DNA from: RGIG5579 sp045541915
GTDB lineage: Bacteria > Bacillota > Clostridia > Oscillospirales > SIG627
Assembly (NCBI GenBank): GCA_045541915.1
Contig: JAZQJZ010000032.1
Location: forward strand, 1 to 64,000
Reading direction: 5' to 3'
DNA: 64,000 bases
Position 1 is the first letter of the stretch; each line of letters starts with the position of its first letter. The translations under genes were made by a program, and so were the position numbers. Shown one piece after another: positions 24,817-32,792 of this stretch. Below the pieces are notes generated by a model, which saw nothing but the letters and a program-made list of their open reading frames with translations, was not told where the DNA came from and ran no database searches.

Positions 24817-24833
24817 ACCCGCTATGCGGGTGC
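24817..24833 (+). repeat. left-end transposase-recognition hairpin
   Basis: Seven-base stem CACCCGC/GCGGGTG with a TAT loop, ~84 bp before tnpA. Confidence 0.8.
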
Positions 24834-24916
24834 GCGTCAGGGGTTATACCAAAAAATTCTCCTCGGTGGTACAATAAGGTTGTTCAAGTCTTAGAGTACA
24901 ACGAAAGGAGAATTTT

Positions 24917-25369
24917 ATGGCGAATCGCACAAATAGTTTAGCACACACAAAATGGTTATGCAAGTACCACATTGTAATTGTGCCGAAGTACCGAAGGAAA
25001 ATAATATACTATGAGTACCGAAAGGACCTACAAGAAATAATTAGGACATTGTGTAGGTACAAGCAAGTAGAAATTATAGAAGGTCATATGATGCCGGACC
25101 ACGTACATTTGCTGTTAAGCATCCCACCAAGGATCAGTGTATCGAGCTTTATGGGATACTTAAAAGGAAAAAGTGCGCTAATGATGTTTGATCGGCATGC
25201 GAACTTGAAGTACAAGTTTGGCAACCGGCACTTTTGGGCAGAGGGATATTACGTAACAACAGTTGGCTTAAATGAAGCGACGATAAAGAAATATATCCAA
25301 GACCAAGAGAAAGCAGATATTGCTTTAGATAAGTTGAGCGTTAGAGAGTACGAAGATCCGTTTTGTTAA
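24917..25369 (+). CDS. tnpA: IS200/IS605-family transposase TnpA
   Basis: 150 residues, full length for a Y1 HUH transposase. The metal-binding His-x-His is HVH (62-64) in MPDHVHLLLSIP. The catalytic Tyr is most likely Tyr126 in ATIKKYIQDQ. The protein moves the element as a single-stranded circle by cutting at hairpin ends. The start has AAAGGAG upstream. No frameshift or stop is seen, so the element could be active. The upstream leader (24834-24916) and hairpin-rich tail (25372-25498) belong to the element. Confidence 0.95.
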   Translation: MANRTNSLAHTKWLCKYHIVIVPKYRRKIIYYEYRKDLQEIIRTLCRYKQVEIIEGHMMPDHVHLLLSIPPRISVSSFMGYLKGKSALMMFDRHANLKYKFGNRHFWAEGYYVTTVGLNEATIKKYIQDQEKADIALDKLSVREYEDPFC

Positions 25370-25425
25370 ACCCCTTTAGGGGTGGCCAAAGCGGCAAAGA
25401 CTCTAAGGCTTGAACAAAGAGAAAG

Positions 25426-25498
25426 CCCGCGCCTTTAGACGCGGGTCAGTCTCATGGGCTTTTAGCCCTTGTGCAAACCACCCGTTTGACGGGTGGTT
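25426..25498 (+). repeat. right-end hairpins of the IS200-type element
   Basis: Three hairpins in a row: CCCGCG/CGCGGG (25426-25445), GGGCT/AGCCC (~25456-25468) and the end-recognition stem at 25476-25498. The first two may also insulate the element from outside transcription. Confidence 0.75.
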
Positions 25499-25502
25499 AT
25501 GA

Positions 25503-26060
25503 TTATGTGATTTCATAGTAGTAAAAATGGTCGGTAATTTTTTCTGTATAAAAAGTGAATTTCGTTCCATAGGAAGCTTTTTGTTCATAGGAGAAACCAG
25601 TGCCATTTTGAGTCAAAGAAACCGCGGGATCCCCTAAATAAATAGGCTCATCCTGAGAAACATAATAAATACCATAATCAAAGTTTCGTCCGGGAACGCA
25701 CATATCAAAACAACAGATAAACAAATCCTCTTTTCGGAGAGCATCCACAAGTTTTACTTCTGAAGATTCAAATAGAGCACGGAAATTATCACTCTCGACC
25801 GATGAGAATGTAGAATCGCTCATATTTTGCAAATAAAGGCTTGTAAAATTTTCACTTCCTTCCGGAGCAAAATAATCACCTCTGGAAATCAAAAAATCAA
25901 ATGAATATTTCTCAGCTTCTTCTACACAAAGAGCATAAAGTTCTTCATTTTCAAAATAGAGAGAAAATGTGTCTGATTGCTCCGGAATTACCTCTTCCAT
26001 GGAGCAGGATGTAAGCAGAAGCAAAATTGAGAGCAATATTAGTAAAAAATTCTTTTTCAT
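25503..26060 (-). CDS. small lipoprotein of unknown function, ends at the IS boundary
   Basis: 185 residues with a clear lipoprotein signal (LLLLTSC, Cys19) and ATG at 26060 after GGAAGGAA. The mature part has no recognised motif. It is acidic and aromatic, with paired Cys in LFICCFDMCVPG. Its stop codon (25503-25505) lies only 4 bases from the right-end hairpin of the IS200-type element, so the last residues and the stop may derive from the element. The original C-terminus could have been longer. Own promoter; the nearest downstream terminator is on the far side of the IS. Confidence 0.75.
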   Translation of the reverse strand: MKKNFLLILLSILLLLTSCSMEEVIPEQSDTFSLYFENEELYALCVEEAEKYSFDFLISRGDYFAPEGSENFTSLYLQNMSDSTFSSVESDNFRALFESSEVKLVDALRKEDLFICCFDMCVPGRNFDYGIYYVSQDEPIYLGDPAVSLTQNGTGFSYEQKASYGTKFTFYTEKITDHFYYYEIT

Positions 26061-26086
26061 AACAATATTCCTTCCGTGTTTCTCCT

Positions 26087-26115
26087 ATTATACTATCAAT
26101 TAAAAGAAATTACAA
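26087..26115 (-). promoter_or_regulatory. sigma-A promoter of the small lipoprotein gene
   Basis: Minus strand: -35 TTGTAA (26115-26110), 17 bp, -10 TATAAT (26092-26087), 27 bp before the ATG at 26060. Confidence 0.75.
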
Positions 26116-26124
26116 TGGAAAGAT

Positions 26125-26157
26125 AAAAAAGAGCTGCATTTCTGCAGCTCTTTTTTT
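26125..26157. terminator. terminator of the 2-oxoacid dehydrogenase operon
   Basis: AAAAAAGAGCTGCA and its complement around a short loop, with an A/T tract on each side. It starts 5 bases beyond the E1 stop at 26162 on the leftward transcript. Confidence 0.92.
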
Positions 26158-26161
26158 CATC

Positions 26162-28639
26162 TTAGATACCCTTCTTGGATCTTTCGATCTTTTCAATGGT
26201 AGTATAGTTGTTCTTTGCAACATGACCGGGAAGAGGCATAATCTTCTCGTGAATAGCATCAATGATCCATTCGGGCTGCGGGAAGAACATGTGGTCCAAT
26301 TCGAAGCAAGGAGTGATCCAGTTTCTGGAACCAACGACAGTAACAGGTCCGTCCAAATAATCAAATGCCATTTCGGTAATGTTGGAAGCCATATCTCTCA
26401 TTACAGAGTTTCTCTCAACAGCGTCACCGACGATAACACACTTACCAGTCTTCTTGACGGACTCAATCACCTTGGTGTAATCAAACGGAACAATAGAACG
26501 GGTGTCAATCACTTCCGCAGACAGGCCGTATTTCTCTTCGAGAATCTTTGCAGCTTCCAAAGCTCTGTAAAGAACAGCACCGATGGTAAGAATCGTAACA
26601 TCTTTACCAACTCTCTTCACATCAGGATCACCCATGGTAATTTCATAAGCTTCTTCGGGTACGCCACCTTCATGGAATTCCTCGCCCTTATCATAAATTC
26701 TCTGGGATTCAAAGAAGATAACGGGGTCTGTGCCATTCAATGCAGCTTCCATCAAGCCCTTTGCATCGTAAGGAGTGGACGGGAAAACAACCTTCAATCC
26801 AGGGATGTGTGCAGTCAGAGCGGTCCAATCCTGAGAGTGCTGTGCACCATATTTGGAACCGACAGAAACTCTGAGGATGATAGGCATCTTAAGGATACCG
26901 GCACTCATAGACTGCCATTTTGCCATCTGGTTGAAGATTTCATCACCAGCACAACCGATAAAGTCAGCGTACATCAATTCTACAATACAGCGACCGCCAC
27001 ACATAGCGTATCCTACTGCAGAACCAACGATTGCGGATTCAGAAATGGGAGAGTTGAAGAGTCTGTGATAAGGAACTGCTTCGGTCATCTTCTTGTAAAC
27101 ACCGAATGCACCGCCCCAGTCACGGTTATCTTCACCATAAGCAATCAAAGTGGGATCTTCGTAGTACTTATTGATGATCGGCTCAGCCAAAGCATCCTTA
27201 ATGTTATAAAGCTTCATCTTGGAAACGGGCTTGCCGTTTGCGTCGGTAGCGGTACGAATCTTACCCTTGATTTCCTTAACTCTGGGGCACTCTTCCTTGG
27301 GAACAAGCATTTCTGCTTCTCTGCCAGGCTCCATGCTGGGAACATGAAGGTTGGAGAACATCATGCCGGAAATTGCATCGGGATTCTTTTCCAGATCCAT
27401 TCTGGGGGAAATCTCATCGTTGATCGCCAATTTCATAACAGCAGTCATACGGTTGGTAATCTGTTCCTGGATCTGTGCAAATTCTTCTTCCTTAGCTACG
27501 CCGCCGGCGATGAGTTTTTCCTTGAACGCAACAATTGGGTCAGCTGCGATCCATGCCTTAATTTCTTCGGGGGTTCTATAAGTAGAAGAGTCAGAAGGAG
27601 AGTGACCGGATACACGGTAGGTAACCACATCCAGAAGTGCAGGACCCTTGCCTTCCAGAAGAATCTGTTTCTTTCTGGTAACAGCATCAATCACAGCCAA
27701 AGGATCATAACCATTTACACGCTCGGTATGCATCTGTTCGGGGTTAAAGCCGGCGCCAAGACGGGCAACCATATCAAAGCCCATGGTTTCACCACGAGTC
27801 TGACCGCCCATTCCGTAATGGTTGTTAAACACGTTGAACAGGATGGGAAGACCTTCGCCCTTTCCATCGTCCCAAAGTTTGGTGATCTGGTCCATAGAAG
27901 CAAAGTTGAAGGACTCAAGTGCAGGACCGCGTCCGCAAGCACCATCACCAAAGTTAGCAACAACAATTCCCTTCTTATGGTTGCATCTCTTGTAAAGAGC
28001 GGCACCAAGAGCAACAGGAGCAGCTCCACCCACAATTGCATTGTTCGGCATGATACCGAAAGGAATAAAGAAGGCATGCATGGATCCACCAAGACCACGG
28101 TTGAAGCCGGTGGTTCTGGCGAATACTTCAGCAAGTGCACCGTAAAGCAAGAAGTTGATGGCAAGTTCCTTGATGTCGCCGCCAGCATTCAAGTGTTTTT
28201 CAACAACAGCCAGAACAGAGCCATCGAGAAACTCTTTCATAATGTCGTAAAGTTCAGTGTTATCAAGTTTTTCAATGGAAGAAAGACCTTTTGCAAGAAT
28301 TTCACCGTGGCTTCTGTGAGAACCAAAGGTTAAGTCGTTGATGTCAAGGTTATATGCTTCACCAACTGCGCTTGCTTCCTGTCCGATGGAAAGGTGTGCA
28401 GGACCGGGGTTGTTATACTCAACACCGTTATAAGCATTTTTGGTCTTTACTTCATTCAACATGGTTTCGAACTCACGGATAATAGCCATATCACGATAAA
28501 TTCTCATCATGTCTTCTTTGGTATAAATTTTCATCTCTTCTTTCAAGGTTTTCTTGTACTGACATACAGGAACATCCTCAAAATGAATGACGCCGGGCTC
28601 AAAGGCTTTACCGGGATCGACGTATTGACTCTTAGGCAT
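26162..28639 (-). CDS. fused E1 alpha-beta subunit of a 2-oxoacid dehydrogenase complex
   Basis: 825 residues combining both E1 subunits, which are often separate genes. The alpha half holds the thiamine-diphosphate motif GDG (231-233) followed by NN (272-273), with HRSHGEILAKG and GGSMHAFF before it. The beta half from ~480 has YGEDNRDWGGAFG, SPISESAIVG, the E1-beta core GCAGDEIFNQMAK, KYGAQHSQDW and IDTRSIVPFD. E1 decarboxylates a 2-oxoacid and passes the acyl group to lipoyl-E2. The substrate (pyruvate, branched-chain 2-oxoacid or acetoin) is not settled by motifs I can read. It starts after AAAAGGAG and is the last gene of the regulator-E2-E3-E1 operon. A long antisense frame covers it but has no coding signs. 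Confidence 0.92.
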   Translation of the reverse strand: MPKSQYVDPGKAFEPGVIHFEDVPVCQYKKTLKEEMKIYTKEDMMRIYRDMAIIREFETMLNEVKTKNAYNGVEYNNPGPAHLSIGQEASAVGEAYNLDINDLTFGSHRSHGEILAKGLSSIEKLDNTELYDIMKEFLDGSVLAVVEKHLNAGGDIKELAINFLLYGALAEVFARTTGFNRGLGGSMHAFFIPFGIMPNNAIVGGAAPVALGAALYKRCNHKKGIVVANFGDGACGRGPALESFNFASMDQITKLWDDGKGEGLPILFNVFNNHYGMGGQTRGETMGFDMVARLGAGFNPEQMHTERVNGYDPLAVIDAVTRKKQILLEGKGPALLDVVTYRVSGHSPSDSSTYRTPEEIKAWIAADPIVAFKEKLIAGGVAKEEEFAQIQEQITNRMTAVMKLAINDEISPRMDLEKNPDAISGMMFSNLHVPSMEPGREAEMLVPKEECPRVKEIKGKIRTATDANGKPVSKMKLYNIKDALAEPIINKYYEDPTLIAYGEDNRDWGGAFGVYKKMTEAVPYHRLFNSPISESAIVGSAVGYAMCGGRCIVELMYADFIGCAGDEIFNQMAKWQSMSAGILKMPIILRVSVGSKYGAQHSQDWTALTAHIPGLKVVFPSTPYDAKGLMEAALNGTDPVIFFESQRIYDKGEEFHEGGVPEEAYEITMGDPDVKRVGKDVTILTIGAVLYRALEAAKILEEKYGLSAEVIDTRSIVPFDYTKVIESVKKTGKCVIVGDAVERNSVMRDMASNITEMAFDYLDGPVTVVGSRNWITPCFELDHMFFPQPEWIIDAIHEKIMPLPGHVAKNNYTTIEKIERSKKGI

Positions 28640-28665
28640 AATAATTATCTCCTTTTATTTTTTTC

Positions 28666-30021
28666 TTAAAAAATTGCTTCACGAAGAACTTCACCAACGG
28701 TGGGATGCGGGAAAACAAACTTCTGAATTTCGGAGAGACGCATTTCCTTGCCAACCATCATGGCAGCGCCGTAAACGATTTCAGAGGCATAGGTGCCAAT
28801 CATATGGAAACCAAGAATCTTATTGTGATCCTTATCCACGATCACCTTCATGATACCCTTGCCACCTTCGTTTTCAGCCAAATATCTTCCACTGTAACTA
28901 AGAGGAAGCGTTCTGATCTCAACGTTATAACCCTTGGCCTTTGCAGATTCAGTAGTTTCACCTACTGCAGCAACCTCAGGATTGGTATAAATAACAGAAG
29001 GAATGGAATTATAGTCCACCCTGTCGTGACCGCCAAGCATATTGGTAACAGCAACTTCGCCTTCTCTGTAAGCGGTATGAGCAAGCATAATCTTGCCATT
29101 TACATCACCGGCAGCCCATACGCCGGGCACGCTGGTTTTGCAAAACTCATCCGTAACAATGGCGCCTCTCTCCATCAAAACGCCGATCTCCTCCAAGCCA
29201 AGTCCGGCAGTTCTGGCACGACGACCGATGGAAACCAAAGCCTTATCACCACAGATTTCCAGAGATTTGCCATCCAATTCATAAGTAATCTTACCATCTT
29301 TGATAGAGGTAACTTTTGCACCAAGAATGAACTGAACTCCACGTTTTTCATAATCTTTTTTCAACATTTCGGAAATTTCACGATCGGTAGGACCGGCAAT
29401 GTGATCCATCATTTCCAGAACAACCACTTTGCTTCCGATGCTATTAAAGTAACTGACCATTTCAAGGCCAATAACACCACCGCCAACAACCAGAAGGGTT
29501 TCGGGAACTTCCTTCATATCCAAAATTTCACGGTTGGTCAAAGCAAATCCACTCGCCAAAGAATCCTTCAAGCCGTCAATGGGCGGAAGAGTTGCCTCAG
29601 AGCCGGAGCAAATCAAAAGTCTCTTTGCTTCCAGCGCCTTATCCCCTGCTGACACAGAAAAGCCATCGGCGGTCTTTCCGGTAATTCTGGCAGTGGCAGT
29701 AACGACATCGATGCCACCCTTTTTCATCTTCATTCCAACACCGCCAACAAGAGTTTTTACAACCTTATCCTTGCGATCAATAATCTTTGCATGATCAATG
29801 GTTGCGCCGGTGAATTCTACACCGTACTCCCTGCAGTGCTTGGAATAATCATAAATCTTAGCAGAGTAAAGAAGGGTTTTGGTGGGGATACAACCTTCAT
29901 TCAGACAAGTACCACCAAGGGCTCTTTCTTCGATAACACAGGTCTTAAATCCTTTTTCTGCAGCTCTTTCTGCAGCATTATAACCGGCAGGGCCACCGCC
30001 AATCACAATTAAATCGTACAT
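28666..30021 (-). CDS. lpdA: dihydrolipoyl dehydrogenase (E3)
   Basis: 451 residues. The FAD site is VIGGGPAGYNAAERA at the N-terminus. The redox disulfide GGTCLNEGCIPTK has Cys39 and Cys44. An NAD site VVGGGVIGLEMVSYF follows, then the second FAD motif WAAGDVNG. The catalytic HPTVGE His-Glu pair lies near the C-terminus. It reoxidises the lipoyl group of E2 with NAD. AAGGAGG lies just before the ATG. The gene sits between E2 (12 bp upstream) and the fused E1 (26 bp downstream), so all three subunits come from one message. Confidence 0.96.
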   Translation of the reverse strand: MYDLIVIGGGPAGYNAAERAAEKGFKTCVIEERALGGTCLNEGCIPTKTLLYSAKIYDYSKHCREYGVEFTGATIDHAKIIDRKDKVVKTLVGGVGMKMKKGGIDVVTATARITGKTADGFSVSAGDKALEAKRLLICSGSEATLPPIDGLKDSLASGFALTNREILDMKEVPETLLVVGGGVIGLEMVSYFNSIGSKVVVLEMMDHIAGPTDREISEMLKKDYEKRGVQFILGAKVTSIKDGKITYELDGKSLEICGDKALVSIGRRARTAGLGLEEIGVLMERGAIVTDEFCKTSVPGVWAAGDVNGKIMLAHTAYREGEVAVTNMLGGHDRVDYNSIPSVIYTNPEVAAVGETTESAKAKGYNVEIRTLPLSYSGRYLAENEGGKGIMKVIVDKDHNKILGFHMIGTYASEIVYGAAMMVGKEMRLSEIQKFVFPHPTVGEVLREAIF

Positions 30022-30033
30022 TCCAGTTCCTCC

Positions 30034-31293
30034 TTATTTTGCAAGCAAAAGGTCAAAGTTTTCAAGATTTGCACAAAGATCCTTCAGGAACTTCGCAGCG
30101 GGAGCTCCGTCCAAGGCTCTATGATCGAAGGTGAGGGAAAGTCCCATGGCCGGATAAGTTACATCTCCGTTTGCAGTCTTTTTCACACGGTTAACAATAG
30201 TGCAAACACCGAGAATACCCGTCTGGGGAGGATTGATAACAGGAGTAAAGCTTTCGATTCCCAAAGAACCGAGGTTGGTAACAGTAAAGCTTGCTCCGGA
30301 AAGCTTATCGGGGCTGATCTTGCCGCCTTGTGCCTCGGAAATTAAAGCTTTGGACTGCTTTGCTAATTCGTTCAAGGAAAGAGTGTTAGCCAAAGGCAGT
30401 GTGGGAACAAGAAGTCCTCTTTCGGTATCTACAGCAATACCGAGATTTACGTTCTTAAAGAAACGCATCGTGTCATCAAGATAGTGAGCATTCAAATCCT
30501 TATGCTGAGGCAGAGTTCTGGAAACGGCATAAAGTACAATATCGTTCAAGGTGATGTTAGCCAATCCAAGAGCTTCGGCTCCGGCCTTGAGAGATGCACG
30601 GAATGCCATAATCTTGGTGGCGTCAAAGGAAGCATTCAAGGTAAGTTGAGCAGAGTTGGAAAGGGATGCGTGCATAGACTTAGCGATCAGCTTTCTAACA
30701 TTAGAAAGCTTCACATCTTCATACTCATCAGCAGAAGGAGCAGAAGCAGCAGGAGCTGCGGTAACAGTAGCAACGGCGGAGGCGGCCCCCTTCAAAAGAC
30801 CTTGATCCAAAGCTGCCTGAATATCTCTTTCAATAATGCGTCCCTCAGGGCCGGTTGGAACAACCTTGGAAAGATCAACATCAGTTTTTTCAGCCAAAGC
30901 TCTTGCTCTGGGAGAAATCTTTTCACCGCCAGCTTCAGCAGTGGTGGCTACAGCAGCTACGGGAGCAGCCGGTGCAGCGGACACGGGAGCAGCCGGTGCA
31001 GCGGCTGGAGCTGCAGCCTCTTCTTCCTTCGGTACAAACTGAGAAAAATCTTCTCCGGCTGCACCGATCACACAAACATTTTCAAGACAAGGAACGTCTT
31101 CTCCTTCCTCTCTGAAGATCGCCAAAAGAGTACCCTCCACAGTGGCTTCTTCGTCGAAAGAAGACTTGTCGGTTTCGTAAGAGAAGAGGATGTCACCAAC
31201 CTTCACTTCGTCGCCAACCTTTTTGCTCCAGGATGTAATCACACAGCTTTCAACGCTCTGTCCCTGGCGCGGCATAATTACTGCTGTTGCCAT
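30034..31293 (-). CDS. dihydrolipoamide acyltransferase (E2)
   Basis: 419 residues with the standard E2 layout. A single lipoyl domain carries Lys43 in ETDKSSF, which would be lipoylated. An Ala/Pro linker spans ~92-122. A peripheral-subunit-binding domain (KISPRARALAEKTDVDLSKVVPTGPEGRIIERDIQ, ~125-160) is followed by a catalytic domain ending with DHRALDG (His391, Asp395). E2 forms the core of the complex and carries the acyl group. GGAGGTG precedes the ATG. It is 31 bp after the DeoR-type regulator, so it is the first structural gene. As with E1, the true acyl substrate is unknown. A lipoate ligase is not in the window. Confidence 0.93.
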   Translation of the reverse strand: MATAVIMPRQGQSVESCVITSWSKKVGDEVKVGDILFSYETDKSSFDEEATVEGTLLAIFREEGEDVPCLENVCVIGAAGEDFSQFVPKEEEAAAPAAAPAAPVSAAPAAPVAAVATTAEAGGEKISPRARALAEKTDVDLSKVVPTGPEGRIIERDIQAALDQGLLKGAASAVATVTAAPAASAPSADEYEDVKLSNVRKLIAKSMHASLSNSAQLTLNASFDATKIMAFRASLKAGAEALGLANITLNDIVLYAVSRTLPQHKDLNAHYLDDTMRFFKNVNLGIAVDTERGLLVPTLPLANTLSLNELAKQSKALISEAQGGKISPDKLSGASFTVTNLGSLGIESFTPVINPPQTGILGVCTIVNRVKKTANGDVTYPAMGLSLTFDHRALDGAPAAKFLKDLCANLENFDLLLAK

Positions 31294-31324
31294 AACAACA
31301 CCTCCAAAAAATATTTGAAAAAAT

Positions 31325-32092
31325 TTATTTAGCGATGATCACATCAATGCCCTTTTCACGACAAGCATTGAGGATCTCAGCATCCAAGGGTTCATCCGTA
31401 ACAATCTTTTGCACATCGTCCAAGCCGCAAAAAGTGTACGGAAGACTTTTGCTGATTTTCGAAGAATGAATCAGCATTATCACACAGCCAGCTTTCTTTA
31501 CGATCGCATTTTTCAATTCGCTTTCGTTATAGTTGCCACTGGTAAATCCGTTTTTAAGAGAAAAACCGGAAGGAGAAATAAAAGCCACATCAATATTCAC
31601 CTTATTAATGTACTCAACCGATTGCATACCGGAGAGAGAAAGATTGTCACGGCTTAAAAGTCCACCAACCAAATTAACCATAATGTTATCATGCTTTACA
31701 AGCTCTAATGCAAGATTAGGGTCGGTCGTGTTAACGGTAAGGCGAGACTTGGGCATCATAGTCGCAAGCTGCATAACCGTAGAACCGGAATCAAAAAAGA
31801 TGCTTCGACCAGTTTCGATAAAGCCGGCGGCAGCGTGGGCAATTTTTTGTTTGGAAAACGTGTTTTCCGTAGAGCGGGTAGAAAAGCTTTCCTCCATTGA
31901 AGTTGTAATAAACTTCATAGAACGAGCTCCACCACGAACCTTGATCACGTCACCCTGACGTTCAAAAAACTCAATATCCCGACGCAGCGTCATACTGGAA
32001 ACATCGGGAAAACGCTCTTCTAATTCTTTTAAGGAAGTAAAAGGCTTCGAAATCAAGATCTCCCTAACAAGAACTTTTCTCGGATAATTCAT
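31325..32092 (-). CDS. DeoR/GlpR-family transcriptional regulator
   Basis: 255 residues. The N-terminal winged helix-turn-helix (TSLKELEERFPDVSSMTLRRDIEFFERQGDVIKVRGGA) has the DeoR recognition helix. The C-terminal sugar-phosphate-isomerase-like sensor domain (IFFDSGSTVMQLA, LTVNTTDPNLALEL, VNLVGGLLSRDNLSLSG) normally binds a phosphorylated sugar. DeoR family members are mostly repressors. It leads the dehydrogenase operon and is preceded by a promoter with two similar palindromes, so autorepression is likely. Control of a 2-oxoacid dehydrogenase by a DeoR-type protein is uncommon and suggests a sugar-phosphate signal sets acetyl- or acyl-CoA production. Confidence 0.93.
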   Translation of the reverse strand: MNYPRKVLVREILISKPFTSLKELEERFPDVSSMTLRRDIEFFERQGDVIKVRGGARSMKFITTSMEESFSTRSTENTFSKQKIAHAAAGFIETGRSIFFDSGSTVMQLATMMPKSRLTVNTTDPNLALELVKHDNIMVNLVGGLLSRDNLSLSGMQSVEYINKVNIDVAFISPSGFSLKNGFTSGNYNESELKNAIVKKAGCVIMLIHSSKISKSLPYTFCGLDDVQKIVTDEPLDAEILNACREKGIDVIIAK

Positions 32093-32118
32093 CTCGCTTC
32101 CTTTCCAAAATTATTGAA

Positions 32119-32134
32119 ATGTTAAAATTAACAT
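32119..32134 (-). promoter_or_regulatory. candidate operator 1 (palindrome downstream of the -10 box)
   Basis: ATGTTAA-AA-TTAACAT, a perfect 7-bp inverted repeat, lies in the 5' leader of the regulator gene. It shares TGTTA/TAACA half-sites with the site at 32139. Confidence 0.65.
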
Positions 32135-32138
32135 CTCT

Positions 32139-32153
32139 TGTTATAATATAACA
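32139..32153 (-). promoter_or_regulatory. candidate operator 2 (palindrome covering the -10 box)
   Basis: TGTTATA-A-TATAACA, a perfect 7-bp inverted repeat, is centred on the -10 region. A protein bound here would block RNA polymerase directly. Confidence 0.65.
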
Positions 32154-32173
32154 TATTTTTTTTTAAATGTCAA
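32145..32173 (-). promoter_or_regulatory. sigma-A promoter of the regulator/dehydrogenase operon
   Basis: Minus strand: -35 TTGACA (32173-32168), 17 bp, -10 TATATT (32150-32145). This is a consensus -35 box. The transcript starts near 32138, inside the operator pair. Confidence 0.85.
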
Positions 32174-32246
32174 TTGAAAAAAGAATGTTTTACCATCAAG
32201 ATTTCGTATATCAAATATAAAGTAGAACATAATATATATGTCGGTA

Positions 32247-32255
32247 ATCTTCCGA
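32247..32255 (+). promoter_or_regulatory. possible sporulation (sigma-E/K) -10 element of the CotF-like pair
   Basis: CATAATATA around 32228-32236 fits the mother-cell -10 pattern CATAnnnTA. A small hairpin TGTCGG...CCGACA lies just downstream (32240-32257). No matching -35 is obvious, so this is a weak call that rests mainly on the gene products being coat-like. Coordinates mark the leader hairpin region. Confidence 0.25.
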
Positions 32256-32284
32256 CATAAGCAAATATGGAAAGGAAAAATGAA

Positions 32285-32470
32285 ATGGCAAATCTGACAA
32301 CAAAAGAACTTTCCGGAATCGAAGATCAGTTGAAAAGCGAACAAGCGGTTATTTGCAAATGCAAAATGTTTGCTGATAACGTACAGGACGCCGCTTTAAA
32401 AGCAAAATTCGAAGAAATCGCACAAAAGCACCAGCAGCATTACGATAAGCTGTTTTCGCTTTTGGGTTAG
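32285..32470 (+). CDS. small spore-coat-like protein, first half of a CotF-type pair
   Basis: 61 residues, MANLTTKELSGIEDQLKSEQ to KLFSLLG, all-helical, with a CKCKMF motif. The start at 32285 has AAAGGA 8 bases upstream; an in-frame ATG at 32267 overlaps that site. The sequence resembles the N-terminal helix pair of the coat protein F family, a ferritin-like four-helix fold. The downstream gene supplies the second half. The two are separated by 8 bp and surely co-translated. Expected in the mother cell during sporulation. Confidence 0.7.
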   Translation: MANLTTKELSGIEDQLKSEQAVICKCKMFADNVQDAALKAKFEEIAQKHQQHYDKLFSLLG

Positions 32471-32478
32471 GAGGCAAG

Positions 32479-32754
32479 ATGAACACGAATTCATTTTCTG
32501 ACCGTGAAATGATCGGTGACATTTTATCAACGCAGAAATTTATCACCGACGGTTATAACACCTCCGCAAACGAAGCAAGTGAACCGTCAGTCAAAAACGC
32601 TTTGATGTCGATTTTAGAGGAAGAGCATGTAATCCAACACGATGTATTTGTTGAAATGCAAAGTCGCGGTTGGTACCAAACGGAGTGCGCTCCCCAGGAT
32701 AAAATTGATCAAACTAAGCAAAAGTATTGCGCAAGCTGCAACACTTGCTGCTAA
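32479..32754 (+). CDS. CotF-family spore coat protein
   Basis: 91 residues. The core (MIGDILSTQKFITDGYNTSANEASEPSVKNALMSILEEEHVIQHDVFVEMQSRGWYQ) is the recognisable CotF pattern: two helices, with the Glu-Glu-His segment and the Gly-Trp-Tyr end. The tail KQKYCASCNTCC is rich in Cys, like CotJA and CotJC in this window. AGGAGG-type site (TTAGGAGGC) 6-8 bases upstream of ATG. A terminator follows immediately, closing a two-gene unit. Confidence 0.82.
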   Translation: MNTNSFSDREMIGDILSTQKFITDGYNTSANEASEPSVKNALMSILEEEHVIQHDVFVEMQSRGWYQTECAPQDKIDQTKQKYCASCNTCC

Positions 32755-32756
32755 CG

Positions 32757-32792
32757 AAAAAAGGCTGTCTCAAGTTGAGACGGCCTTTTTTT
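32757..32792. terminator. bidirectional terminator between convergent units
   Basis: AAAAAAGGCTGTCTCA pairs with TGAGACGGCCTTTTTT (one G-T wobble). It serves the CotF-like pair and the leftward gene ending at 32791. Confidence 0.9.

Larger units (their letters stand above)
24775..25502 (+). mobile_element. IS200-type insertion sequence (single tnpA)
   Basis: A single HUH transposase gene lies between subterminal hairpins. The left hairpin CACCCGC-TAT-GCGGGTG is at 24817-24833. The right hairpin is at 25476-25498, a 10-bp stem AACCACCCGT with its complement around TTG. Both share the CCACCCG foot, as expected for ends recognised as single-stranded hairpins. There are no inverted terminal repeats or target duplications, also typical. 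No tnpB is present. The ends given are approximate: the left cut lies between ~24768 and 24812, the right one just past 25498. Confidence 0.85.

Noticed and set aside
26222..28333. 703-residue open frame on the plus strand, antisense to the E1 gene
   Set aside because: The E1 gene has full motifs and a ribosome site. The antisense frame lacks a site, reads as low-complexity His/Asn/Thr-rich sequence and mirrors the codon pattern of the real gene.
28705..29652. 315-residue plus-strand frame over lpdA
   Set aside because: Antisense shadow of a gene with complete E3 motifs.
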